Source: MH13 sp040219355
GTDB taxonomy: Bacteria > Pseudomonadota > Alphaproteobacteria > Rhizobiales > MH13
Direction of reading: 5' to 3'
NCBI GenBank assembly: GCA_040219355.1
Contig: JAVJSN010000003.1
Span: forward strand, 124,001-188,000
Length of the DNA stretch: 64,000 nt
Part shown: one piece after another, positions 41,726-50,330 of the stretch
Position numbering within the stretch: the first letter of the stretch is position 1
Layout of the letters: every line of letters starts with the position of its first letter
Made by a program: the position numbers and the translations under genes
Notes under the pieces: generated by a model
Told to the model about the DNA's origin: nothing
What the model saw: the letters and a program-made list of their open reading frames with translations, nothing else
The model's database searches: none

Positions 41726-43125
41726 GTGCTTGTCTCCGGCGAACCGAGAGGAAGTGTCAATGTCGCCCGTAGGCCAGGCTCTGCATCATCGAGATCAAGC
41801 GCCCCATCGTGGAAGGCGGCAACCGCTTCAACGAGCGCCAATCCAAGGCCAGAGCCGTCGGCGGTACGGCTTTTGTCCAAGCGCACAAAGCGATCTTTCA
41901 CGCGGGCGCGGTCACCATTGGGTATGCCCGGCCCATTGTCGGTGACAGTCAGTATGGCAACACCGGCAGCCTTTGAGAGCGACAGTTCGATTGTACCGCC
42001 CTCGCCCGCACCATATTTGAGCGCGTTGTCGACAAGGTTGGCGGCGGCAAGGCCGACCAGCTCGCGATTGACGGAGGCCATGACAGGCTCGGGGGCCGGC
42101 TTGATGGTGAGTGCCACGCCCTGATCCTCGGCGACCGGCTCATATAGCTCCATCACATCAGTCAGCACTTGGCCAAGGTCCGTTTGCGACAGCGTATGAC
42201 GACGGCCACCGGCCTCAACGCGCGCGATGGTTAGCAGGGCCTGGAATGTTGCCATCAAGCGCTCAGCTTCCCCCAGCGCGTTTTCTAACGCAGCACGGTC
42301 GGTGGCATTGTCCGGCGGCTGACGCAGAGCGTCTTCCATCTGGTTGCGCATGCGGGTCAGCGGTGTGCGCAGATCATGGGCGATGTTGTCGGAGACTTCT
42401 TTCAAGCCGTTCATCAAGCGCTCGAGCCGGTCCAGCATTACGTTCAACTGATCGGCAAGACGGTCGAACTCATCGCCCGTGCCCATTACGGCGATGCGCT
42501 CCGACAGGTGTCCGTCCATAATACGAGCCGTGGATTGCGAGATGCCGTCCAAGCGCTTCAAGACGCGTTTGTTGACGTAAAACCAACCCAAAATCGCCAA
42601 AAATGCGAGCAGCACCAAGGACACCATCGCAGCGCGGCCAATCGCCTGGCGAATAACATCGGTTTGGCCGATATCAAGACCGATCAGAGCGCGAAATCCA
42701 TCGGGCAACGCGATGATCCGAACAATGGCGCGGCTGTCGCGCTCGTGCCCATCGGGGCCAACCTGCTTATAAGCGAAGCGCGCCAAACCCGCCTCATCCC
42801 AAACCCCATCAGGCAAAAGGCCAACCGAGTTGATTACTTCAATGCCATCGGGGGTCAACAAGGCGTAGAGACGGTTTCCAGGACGCTGTGCACTTTCCTG
42901 CATCGCCGCAAAAAGCCCGTTGATACCAGCACGCTGATAGTGCTGCCCGAGACGGCGCGCATCGACGGTCAGGCGTTGATCAACATCGCGGATGAGCACC
43001 GAAGACGTTTCGAACACCAAATAACCGATCAGCCCGCCAGCAAACAGGCCGAAGACGACCAAATAGCCAGCGGCAAGCTTGAAGGCTGTGGTGCGGAAAG
43101 GCCTAAGCCGTGTCGCGGAGGACAT
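41722..43125 (-). CDS. sensor histidine kinase of the degP-linked two-component system
   Basis: The 467-residue inner-membrane kinase has helices at about residues 14-36 and 175-197 around a periplasmic sensor of about 135 residues. A HAMP linker (RVLKRLDGISQSTARIMDG) follows, then the HisKA box VSDNIAHDLRTPLTRMRNQME. The ATPase domain shows AANLVDNALKYG, TVTDNGPGIPNGD and GSGLGLALVEAVAAFHDG. The start at 43125 (MSSATRLRPFR) overlaps the regulator gene by 23 bp; the frame beyond it is shadow. By position downstream of degP it probably senses envelope stress or damaged periplasmic proteins, which is inferred. Confidence 0.92.
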   Translation of the reverse strand: MSSATRLRPFRTTAFKLAAGYLVVFGLFAGGLIGYLVFETSSVLIRDVDQRLTVDARRLGQHYQRAGINGLFAAMQESAQRPGNRLYALLTPDGIEVINSVGLLPDGVWDEAGLARFAYKQVGPDGHERDSRAIVRIIALPDGFRALIGLDIGQTDVIRQAIGRAAMVSLVLLAFLAILGWFYVNKRVLKRLDGISQSTARIMDGHLSERIAVMGTGDEFDRLADQLNVMLDRLERLMNGLKEVSDNIAHDLRTPLTRMRNQMEDALRQPPDNATDRAALENALGEAERLMATFQALLTIARVEAGGRRHTLSQTDLGQVLTDVMELYEPVAEDQGVALTIKPAPEPVMASVNRELVGLAAANLVDNALKYGAGEGGTIELSLSKAAGVAILTVTDNGPGIPNGDRARVKDRFVRLDKSRTADGSGLGLALVEAVAAFHDGALDLDDAEPGLRATLTLPLGSPETST

Positions 43126-43780
43126 AGCCCGCCCCTCGCACGGTTTGGATGAGCGGTTTGTCCTGGCCCTTGTCGATCTTCGAGCGCAGGCGGGAAATGT
43201 GCACGTCGATGACATTGGTCTGCGGGTCGAAATGATAATCCCAGACTTTTTCAAGCAGCATGGTGCGGGTGACGACCTGCCCGGCGTTCTTCATAAGAAA
43301 CTCAAGCAGGCGAAACTCGCGCGGCTGCAACGGAATGTCCTCGCCAGCGCGCTTCACAGTGTGGGAAAGCCGGTCCAACTCCAAATCGCCAACCTGATAG
43401 GTGGTCTGCGCTTCACCAGGTGTGGTGCGCCGGGCAAGCACTTCTGCGCGGGCCAGAAGCTCTGAAAATGCGTAGGGTTTGGGCAGATAATCATCGCCGC
43501 CGGCGCGTAGACCCGCAACGCGGTCATCCACCTCGCCAAGGGCGGAAAGGATGAGCGCTGGCGTTTGTTTGCCCTGCTCACGCAGTGCGGCGATGATGGA
43601 AAGCCCATCGCGCTTGGGCAGCATCCGGTCAACAACCAACACGTCGAAATCATCCGACATGGCGTATTCAAGCCCGGTTTCGCCGTCAGCGGCGTAGCTT
43701 GGAGCGTGGCCAGCCTCGCGAAAACCTTTGACGATGAAGGCGGCTGCCTCGACATCGTCTTCGATAATGAGAACTTTCAT
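43103..43780 (-). CDS. OmpR-family response regulator of the degP-linked system
   Basis: The 225-residue regulator has a receiver domain with acidic pocket (IIEDDVEA), phospho-acceptor in VLVVDRMLPKRDG, and the lysine in DYLPKPYAFSELLAR. A winged-helix DNA-binding domain follows from about residue 125 (LPLQPREFRLLEFLMKNAGQVVTRTMLLEKVWDYHFDPQTNVIDVHISRLRSKID). It lies about 300 bp after degP and overlaps the sensor gene. The spacer between it and degP is rich in stem-loops and may hold its promoter. Its targets are unknown; degP is a plausible one. Confidence 0.94.
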   Translation of the reverse strand: MKVLIIEDDVEAAAFIVKGFREAGHAPSYAADGETGLEYAMSDDFDVLVVDRMLPKRDGLSIIAALREQGKQTPALILSALGEVDDRVAGLRAGGDDYLPKPYAFSELLARAEVLARRTTPGEAQTTYQVGDLELDRLSHTVKRAGEDIPLQPREFRLLEFLMKNAGQVVTRTMLLEKVWDYHFDPQTNVIDVHISRLRSKIDKGQDKPLIQTVRGAGYVLRDTA

Positions 43781-43958
43781 GATCGAGCCTTTCGCGTTCT
43801 AGAGGATGGAAGCGTAGCGCGATTCTGATTGGCGCGTTTGCGTTTGCATTGAACCGCGATGCGCTGCCTCTCCCCAGGGTTGAACGCGATCTGCGATAGA
43901 CTTTCAGATAAAACACAAAAGGCTTTGGAAACCAGCCTCAAGCGCGGCAAAGATGGGT

Positions 43959-44061
43959 GCGCATGGCAGTCCATTGGGCGGGGCTGGAATCTCCAGCTCA
44001 TAGGTCCGCCATGCGCGACTGGTACCCCGGCGGGGGCGACAGGCTGAAGCCGGGGTGCCAG
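43959..44061. repeat. run of stem-loops between degP and the response-regulator gene
   Basis: GCGCATGGC (43959-43967) pairs with GCCATGCGC (44008-44016) and encloses GCTGGA-ATC-TCCAGC (43983-43997). Immediately next, CTGGTACCCCGGC (44019-44031) pairs with GCCGGGGTGCCAG (44049-44061) with one G-U pair. No T tract follows on either strand. The 298-bp spacer (43781-44078) has no credible gene. It may be a palindromic repeat element, a message-stabilising structure or a small RNA. Confidence 0.6.
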
Positions 44062-44078
44062 CATGGGTGAAAAAGGCG

Positions 44079-45680
44079 TTAGCCTCGGTCGGTGGGCAAA
44101 GCCACGAAGCGTGAAGCGCCGTTCTGGCCTTCAACACGCACCAGAGCAGATGCCTGGCCGTTGCGGGCAGCTTCGCGCAGGCCGGACGTCAGATCACGCA
44201 TGCTTCTGACCGGTTGACCGGCAACCTCAAGGATCACGTCGCCTTCGCGCAGATCACGCTCAGCCGCAACACCGTTGGGGTCCAGTTCCGTGACCACAAG
44301 GCCATCCACGTCAAGCCCAAGTGAAGAGGCTGGAGCGACCGTCATGCCGAGTTGATCGACAATGCTCGGCTGCGAGCGATCCAAATCCGGCTGACGGAAT
44401 TGGCTGGCCAACTCACGCTCCGATGGAAGCGTGCCTAAGAGCACGTCGATGACCTCTTCGCGACCATCGCGCCAGACAAGGATTTCCACCGTTTCATCCG
44501 GATCGAACGCGCCGATGATGCGGGCCAACTCGGTTGGACCTTCCACGGTCACATCGTTGACCGACAGGATGGTATCACCTGATTGCAAGCCAGCCTCTTC
44601 AGCAGGTGACCCAGAAGCCGCCGACACGATGATCGCACCTTCGGTGGACTCGCGACCAATGCCTTCGGCGAGTTCCGGCGTCAGCGATTGGATGTTCACA
44701 CCCAACCAACCACGAGCCACAGCGCCGTTCTCGATGAGATCACCGATCACATCGGCGGTCACCGTTGAGGGAACCGCAAAGGCGATGCCGACATTGCCGC
44801 CCGATGGCGAGAAGATCGCCGTGTTCACGCCGACAACTTCGCCACGCATGTTGAAGGTTGGGCCGCCGGAGTTACCCCGGTTTATGGCCGCATCAATCTG
44901 CAAGAACTCGTCATAAGGTCCAGGCTGGATGTCGCGCCCTTGCTGCGAGACGATGCCAGAGGTGACCGAACCGCCAAGGCCGAACGGGTTGCCGATGGCC
45001 AAGACAATCTCACCAATGCGTGGCTGTTCTTCGGCCAGGCGCACATAGGTGAAATCATTGCCTTCGACTTTCAGCAGCGCCAGATCGGTTCGGCTGTCGG
45101 TGCCAAGCACTTCAGCGTCAAGAATATCGCCGTTGTCCATGACGATCTGGACTGTTCCAGCACCTTCAATCACGTGATTGTTGGTAACCAGATAGCCGTC
45201 TTCGGAGATAAAGAAGCCGGAGCCCTGACCGCCGCCTCGCCGTGGGCCGTTCGGGCCTTCTCCACCGCCTGGGCCACGGCGGAAGAACTCTTCAGCCTCA
45301 GGGCCGAAACGGCGGAAGAAACGATCAAACGGCGTGCCGTCCGGCAGGCGATCGATGTCGCGATTTGAGGTTTCCACCGGCTGCGGGGCTTCAACACGCA
45401 CGGCCACAACGGCGGGCATCACTGCTTCTACGAGGTCTTCAAAGCCGGTTGGCGCAACGAAACTATCAGGCACCACAGCTTCGGCGGCGCGGGCATGCTG
45501 AACGGAGCTCATGACCGCAGTGCCAGCCAGTGGCACGAGCAGGCCGAGGCCGAGAATGGTGGAGAGCGCAAGGGTGGTCTTGCGAGTGAGCAACCGGGCA
45601 CGGCGCGGTGCGATGCTGCTAGCTTGCACACTGCCTTCGGTTTGAAAAACACCTTTAGAAGTTTGATTTGGATCGGTCAT
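44079..45680 (-). CDS. degP: Do-family periplasmic serine protease/chaperone
   Basis: The 533-residue DegP/HtrA protein degrades or refolds damaged periplasmic proteins. An extended basic N-terminus of about 30 residues precedes the signal or anchor helix (TLALSTILGLGLLVPLAG, ending near ARAAEA). The triad is visible as His in TNNHVIEG, Asp in DSRTDLALLKV and Ser in NRGNSGGPTFN. Two PDZ domains follow from about residues 310 and 425. A glycine- and arginine-rich insert before the catalytic histidine (GGGEGPNGPRRGGGQGSG) is typical of rhizobial DegP. The response regulator and sensor genes lie downstream on the same strand. Confidence 0.95.
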   Translation of the reverse strand: MTDPNQTSKGVFQTEGSVQASSIAPRRARLLTRKTTLALSTILGLGLLVPLAGTAVMSSVQHARAAEAVVPDSFVAPTGFEDLVEAVMPAVVAVRVEAPQPVETSNRDIDRLPDGTPFDRFFRRFGPEAEEFFRRGPGGGEGPNGPRRGGGQGSGFFISEDGYLVTNNHVIEGAGTVQIVMDNGDILDAEVLGTDSRTDLALLKVEGNDFTYVRLAEEQPRIGEIVLAIGNPFGLGGSVTSGIVSQQGRDIQPGPYDEFLQIDAAINRGNSGGPTFNMRGEVVGVNTAIFSPSGGNVGIAFAVPSTVTADVIGDLIENGAVARGWLGVNIQSLTPELAEGIGRESTEGAIIVSAASGSPAEEAGLQSGDTILSVNDVTVEGPTELARIIGAFDPDETVEILVWRDGREEVIDVLLGTLPSERELASQFRQPDLDRSQPSIVDQLGMTVAPASSLGLDVDGLVVTELDPNGVAAERDLREGDVILEVAGQPVRSMRDLTSGLREAARNGQASALVRVEGQNGASRFVALPTDRG

Positions 45681-45835
45681 GTCGCCAATGTTCCTTTTTG
45701 CCAGTCATTGTCGCACCGTCTGACCGGTGCGTGGGCCGATATGGCCCCCAGCGATGAAGAACAATTTGGTGTCGCGCGCCTTACCGCACCATGTCGGTCG
45801 GGTTAAACCTTTGTAATGTTCGCTTATTGCCTGCC

Positions 45836-47089
45836 TCAAGCGACCTCTGGTCCGCATTTGGTCACCACCGCAGCGCCTTTGGTCAGCGTCTTGTGCACCG
45901 GACATTTGTCAGCGATTTCAATGAGTTTGGCTTTCACCTCAGGCGTCACATCGCCAGCCAGATGGATGGTGCGCTCAAACCGGTCGATCTTGCCGGCTTT
46001 GCCTTCGATCTCCTCGCCGCAATCGGCGCAGTCTTTGGCGTGCACCTTATCGTGCTCGACGGTGACTGCGACCAGCGGTAGGTCGAGCTTCTTGAAGTCA
46101 GCGTACATGCGCAGCGTCATCGTCGTGCAAGCGCCCAGCGCAGCACCCAGCATGTCGTAGGGCGCGGGCCCTGTGTCCATGCCGCCGTAGCTTTCCGGCT
46201 CATCGGCCAAGATGCCATGGGCGCCCATGCGCACCGAGGCCTGGAACTTACCGGCGCCAGTTTCGGCCACAGAAATCTTAGCCGACGCGACATCACCCTC
46301 AAACACTGGCGCATGCTCTTCGGCAGCGGGCACATAACGCTCGGACCAGGAGGCGATCATCTGCGCGACATAGGCAGCATCGGTATGGTTGGTGAGCAGA
46401 TGGTCGGCGCCATCCAGCGTCACAAAGCTTTTTGGGTGTTTTGCGGCGTTGTAGATCGTCGCAGCGTTCTCAATCCCGACCGTCTGGTCGACCGGTGAAT
46501 GGAACACCATCAAGGCTTTTTTCATTGCGCCGATGCGGGCGGAGATGTTCTGGCTCGCCACGTCTTCGAGGAATTGCTTTTCGATGGTGAAGGTACGACC
46601 GGCCAAATTCACCTCCGCCTTGCCGTCGCGCTCGATTGTTTCGATGTCGGCCTCGAAATTGTGCACGACATGGGCCGTATCAGCAGGCGCACCAATGGTG
46701 GCGACGGCCTTCACCTCAGGGATATCCGGCGCCGCAGACAGCACAGCTGCACCGCCCAGCGAATGACCAATCAAAATCGCAGGTGCCTCGCCATTGGCGC
46801 GCATCCATTCCACCGCACTTAACAGATCACCGACGTTGGACGAGAAGTTTGTGGACGCAAAGTCGCCATCGGAATGGCCCAATCCCGTGAAGTCAAACCG
46901 CAAAGTTGCAATGCCGTGAGCAGCCAGTTCCGAAGCGATGCGTTTGGCAGCAAACACATCTTTGGAGCAGGTGAAGCAATGGGCAAAGAGCGCGCAAGCG
47001 CGCGGTTTGCCCGCTGGCTTATCGAAACGAGCGGCAAGCTGCGCGCCGGAGGCCCCGGTGAAGGTGACGCGGCTGGTGGTGGCTGGCAT
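45836..47089 (-). CDS. alpha/beta hydrolase fused to an OsmC-like domain
   Basis: The 417-residue protein joins two folds. Residues about 1-255 are an alpha/beta hydrolase with nucleophile elbow GHSLGGAAVL and a final histidine near GADHLL. Residues about 275-417 are an OsmC/Ohr-like domain with the active-site cysteine in LGAALGACTTMTLRMYAD; a second CADCGEE pair lies later. OsmC proteins reduce organic hydroperoxides with a cysteine pair, and the fused form is recurrent in proteobacteria but not well characterised. I start at MPATTSRVTF (47089), with AGGA 9 bases upstream. It stands between degP and the ccm genes and looks like its own unit. Confidence 0.92.
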   Translation of the reverse strand: MPATTSRVTFTGASGAQLAARFDKPAGKPRACALFAHCFTCSKDVFAAKRIASELAAHGIATLRFDFTGLGHSDGDFASTNFSSNVGDLLSAVEWMRANGEAPAILIGHSLGGAAVLSAAPDIPEVKAVATIGAPADTAHVVHNFEADIETIERDGKAEVNLAGRTFTIEKQFLEDVASQNISARIGAMKKALMVFHSPVDQTVGIENAATIYNAAKHPKSFVTLDGADHLLTNHTDAAYVAQMIASWSERYVPAAEEHAPVFEGDVASAKISVAETGAGKFQASVRMGAHGILADEPESYGGMDTGPAPYDMLGAALGACTTMTLRMYADFKKLDLPLVAVTVEHDKVHAKDCADCGEEIEGKAGKIDRFERTIHLAGDVTPEVKAKLIEIADKCPVHKTLTKGAAVVTKCGPEVA

Positions 47090-47212
47090 AATCAAACGTC
47101 CTGGAAAAGCGGCCCGAACAGGCCCTGAAAGATGCAGCACGCTCGCATGCAGCCTTGCTCACGCGCAAGCCACGGGTGGGTGAACACTCTGTGTGGAGAA
47201 AATGGGGGTGCG

Positions 47213-47683
47213 TCAGTCCTGGTCGGACTTGAGGAGCGCGTCCAGGCGGGCTTTTTCTTCCGCGCTGAGGGCCGCGGGCACGGAGGCAACAGCGGTCTTG
47301 CGGCCACGGGTGCGCAGAAAGATCACCGTGCCCGCGATCAGCAGCACCAATGCCGGGCCGAACCAGAGCAGGACCGTGGCTTGGTTCACCGGCGGGCGCA
47401 GCAGCACGAAATCGCCATAGCGCGCGACGAGAAAATCCAGCACTTCCTGGTTGCTGTCACCTTCAACCAAGCGTTCACGCACCAAGATCCGCAGATCACG
47501 CGCCAACTGTGCGTTGCTGGCATCAATGCTTTCGTTTTGGCAAACCAGACAGCGAATTTCTGCTGAGAGATCGCGCGCCCGCGCTTCAAGCACCGGGTCG
47601 TCCAACACCTCATCAGGTAAAACAGCAAACGCTGGCAGAGCCAGCATAAGGCTCATCACCACCGCAACCGCCAACCGGATCAT
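47213..47683 (-). CDS. ccmH: cytochrome c maturation protein CcmH (CycL)
   Basis: The 156-residue membrane-anchored thiol protein reduces apocytochrome c in the periplasm before heme attachment. After a signal sequence it shows the family motif IRCLVCQNESIDASNAQLARDLR, with the two redox cysteines. VARYGDFVLLRPPV and a C-terminal membrane helix (VLLWFGPALVLLIAGTVIFL) follow. Its start overlaps the ccmF stop as ATGA, and it is the last gene of the ccmI-E-F-H group. Length and features are those of rhizobial CycL. Confidence 0.96.
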   Translation of the reverse strand: MIRLAVAVVMSLMLALPAFAVLPDEVLDDPVLEARARDLSAEIRCLVCQNESIDASNAQLARDLRILVRERLVEGDSNQEVLDFLVARYGDFVLLRPPVNQATVLLWFGPALVLLIAGTVIFLRTRGRKTAVASVPAALSAEEKARLDALLKSDQD

Positions 47684-49683
47684 TCGGCTGGCTCCATGCC
47701 TTGTGGGATGGCTGGTTGCTTAGCTTTCTTCGCACGTGTTGGTGCACCCACACGCAAGCGCCGATCCATCAGCGACAGAACACCACCTGCCGACATGATC
47801 AGCGTGCCAATCCAGATCAGCGTCACCAACGGCTTGTGATAGAAGCGTACCACAATGCCGCCGTCTTGCGTCGGGTCGCCCGGCGAGATGTAGAGCTGCG
47901 AGAACAGATCGACAGTGTGGAAGGCAGCTTCGGTGGTTGGGAAGTTACGGGCCGGATAGACGCGGCGCGAAGGCTCCATAATCGCGATCACATTGCCGCC
48001 TTCGCGGGCTGTAAAGCTTGCAATCACTTCGGTGTAGTTTTCGCCTGTGTTGGGACGCATGCCGTCGAATGTAAAATCGTAGCCTGCAATGGAGGCGGTT
48101 TCACCTGGGTTCAGTGTGGTGATCTCTTCGCTTTCAAACGCCGAAACGCCAACGATGCCGAGCAGCATCACGCCGACGCCAAAGTGCGCAATCGTCGTGC
48201 CCCAAGCCGAGCGCGGCAGGTTGATCAGCCGGCGAAACGTGTCACCGATGGGCGAAGAGAAAGCATTTACCCGACCCAGCGGATCAGCGATGGCGCCGAG
48301 CATCAGCCAGACCGCCACACCAATGGCGATGGCTTTGATCCAAGCATCGATACCAAACAGCGCAAAGATGCAGGCGACAACGACCAGCGCGGCAGCTCCT
48401 GCCCACCAGAGCCGTTCTAAGGCCATGGCGAGATTGCCACGCTTCCAGGCGAGTATCGGGCCAAATGGAACCGCGAGCAGCAGCGGGATCATCAATGGAC
48501 CGAATGTGAGATTGAAAAAGGGCGGGCCGACGGAAATCTTGTCGCCGGTCAATGCTTCCAGCAGCAGCGGATAAAGCGTGCCGAGCAGCACAGTGGCCGT
48601 GGCCACAGACAAGAAGAGGTTGTTGACGACCAACGCCCCTTCCCGGCTGATCGGCGCGAACATGCCTCCCTGGCGCAGCTCGCTGGCACGCAGAGCAAAC
48701 AGTGCGAACGCTCCACCGATAAAGACCATCAGGATCGCCAGGATAAAGAGACCGCGCTCCGGATCGGTGGCGAAGGCGTGCACGGATGTGAGTACGCCGG
48801 AGCGCACCAAAAACGTGCCAAGCAGCGACAGCGAAAAGGCGATGATGGCGAGCAACACGGTCCAAACTTTCAGCGCCTCGCGTTTTTCCATCACGATGGC
48901 CGAGTGGAGCAGTGCGGTCGCCGCAAGCCAGGGCATGAAGGAGGCGTTTTCCACCGGGTCCCAGAACCACCAGCCGCCCCAGCCAAGCTCATAATAGGCC
49001 CAATAGGATCCCATCGAGATTCCAAGCGTCAGGAACACCCAGGCGGCCAGCGTCCAGGGACGAACCCAGCGCGCCCACGCAGCATCCAAGCGGCCCTCAA
49101 TTAGGGCTGCGATGGCAAAGGAAAACGAGATCGAAAGGCCAACATACCCGAGATAAAGCAGCGGCGGATGGATCGCCAAACCGATGTCTTGCAGGATGGG
49201 GTTAAGATCTTCGCCCTCAGCAGGCGCTGACAGAACCCGGTCAAAGGGATTGGAGGTCAGCACGATGAAGAGCAGAAACGCCACCGTCACCCACGCCTGA
49301 ACGGACAGCACATTGGCTTTGAGAGACCGCGGCAGGTTACCGCCGAAAAACGCAATGCCAGCCCCAAAAATCGCCAGGATCAGCACCCAGAGCAGCATCG
49401 AGCCTTCATGGTTGCCCCAAACGCCTGTGATTTTGAACAGCATCGGCTTTTCCGAATGCGAGTTCATCACAACGTTCACGACGGAAAAGTCAGAGACCAC
49501 ATAGGCATAAGTCAGCGCCGCAAAGCTAAGCGCTAAGAACGCGCATTGAACAGGTGCGGTGATATCGGCGATACGCATCAGGCCAACATCGCCGGTGCGT
49601 GCGCCCCAAAACGGCATCAGGCTCTGGACGACCGCCAGCACCAAAGCGAGCACCAGGGCATAGTGGCCAATTTCGACGATCAT
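47680..49683 (-). CDS. ccmF: cytochrome c heme lyase subunit CcmF (CycK)
   Basis: The 667-residue polytopic protein transfers heme from CcmE to apocytochrome c. The tryptophan-rich periplasmic loop GWGGWWFWDPVENASFMPWLAATALLHSA is the WWD signature. About fourteen hydrophobic segments surround it. VWGNHEGSMLLWVLILA and LAIHPPLLYLGYVG hold histidines expected to bind heme. The gene lies 24 bp after ccmE and overlaps ccmH. Confidence 0.97.
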   Translation of the reverse strand: MIVEIGHYALVLALVLAVVQSLMPFWGARTGDVGLMRIADITAPVQCAFLALSFAALTYAYVVSDFSVVNVVMNSHSEKPMLFKITGVWGNHEGSMLLWVLILAIFGAGIAFFGGNLPRSLKANVLSVQAWVTVAFLLFIVLTSNPFDRVLSAPAEGEDLNPILQDIGLAIHPPLLYLGYVGLSISFSFAIAALIEGRLDAAWARWVRPWTLAAWVFLTLGISMGSYWAYYELGWGGWWFWDPVENASFMPWLAATALLHSAIVMEKREALKVWTVLLAIIAFSLSLLGTFLVRSGVLTSVHAFATDPERGLFILAILMVFIGGAFALFALRASELRQGGMFAPISREGALVVNNLFLSVATATVLLGTLYPLLLEALTGDKISVGPPFFNLTFGPLMIPLLLAVPFGPILAWKRGNLAMALERLWWAGAAALVVVACIFALFGIDAWIKAIAIGVAVWLMLGAIADPLGRVNAFSSPIGDTFRRLINLPRSAWGTTIAHFGVGVMLLGIVGVSAFESEEITTLNPGETASIAGYDFTFDGMRPNTGENYTEVIASFTAREGGNVIAIMEPSRRVYPARNFPTTEAAFHTVDLFSQLYISPGDPTQDGGIVVRFYHKPLVTLIWIGTLIMSAGGVLSLMDRRLRVGAPTRAKKAKQPAIPQGMEPAE

Positions 49684-49707
49684 CTGCCTCTCCGTGCTGG
49701 CTGGATT

Positions 49708-50196
49708 TTAATAAGCATTCAAAGCCGATGGATCGGCGGGCGGATGTTGGGCATCGCCAGAACCGTCCCCTTGCCAAACACCTTGGGCGCGCAAGCTCTC
49801 AGCCACTTCGGTTGGCATGTAGTTTTCGTCATGGCGAGCGAGCACGGTATCAGCCTGGAAGGTGCCATCGGGTGACAGGTAACCCTCGGTCACCACGCCC
49901 TGCCCTTCGCGAAACAGGTCAGGCAGGATGCCGGTGTAGGCCACGTTGATGGTGGCATTGGTATCTGTCACGCCGAACTGCACCGTGTCGCCAACGCCGC
50001 GAACGACAGTCCCTTCTTCCACCAGACCGCCCAAACGTATGCGCTGTGTTTCGCTGGTTGGTTGTGAATACAGGTCTGTTGGCGAGGAGAAAAAGGCGAT
50101 GGAATCGCGCATCGCAAACAGCACCAGGCCGGTGGCCACGGCCAAAACGCTTAGTGCAGTGCCAATAAGAAGAAATCGTTGGCCCTTACGGGTCAT
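49708..50196 (-). CDS. ccmE: heme chaperone CcmE (CycJ)
   Basis: The 162-residue periplasmic chaperone, anchored by one N-terminal helix (FLLIGTALSVLAVATGLVLFAM), holds heme covalently through the histidine of LARHDENYMP, the HxxxY motif, and passes it to CcmF. The OB-fold core is visible in IRLGGLVEEGTVVR and VTDTNATINVAYTGILPDLFREGQGVV. The length is normal. About 134 bp separate it from ccmI, longer than other gaps in the operon; that gap has short hairpins such as GCTGGG/CCCAGC. Confidence 0.96.
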   Translation of the reverse strand: MTRKGQRFLLIGTALSVLAVATGLVLFAMRDSIAFFSSPTDLYSQPTSETQRIRLGGLVEEGTVVRGVGDTVQFGVTDTNATINVAYTGILPDLFREGQGVVTEGYLSPDGTFQADTVLARHDENYMPTEVAESLRAQGVWQGDGSGDAQHPPADPSALNAY

Positions 50197-50330
50197 TGGA
50201 CAGTCCCTGTCGTGTCGCTGGGTCTTTCCCAGCTTCGGTGTCAGTGAGTGCTACCACGATTTATAAAGTGGCGCGTAGACGCGCATCAAGCGCGGCAAAA
50301 TGCCCATAGTATGGCCACTGACCGTGGTCG

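Noticed and set aside
47090..47212. GC-rich spacer between the hydrolase-OsmC gene and ccmH searched for a small RNA.
   Set aside because: Only short imperfect hairpins and no T tract.
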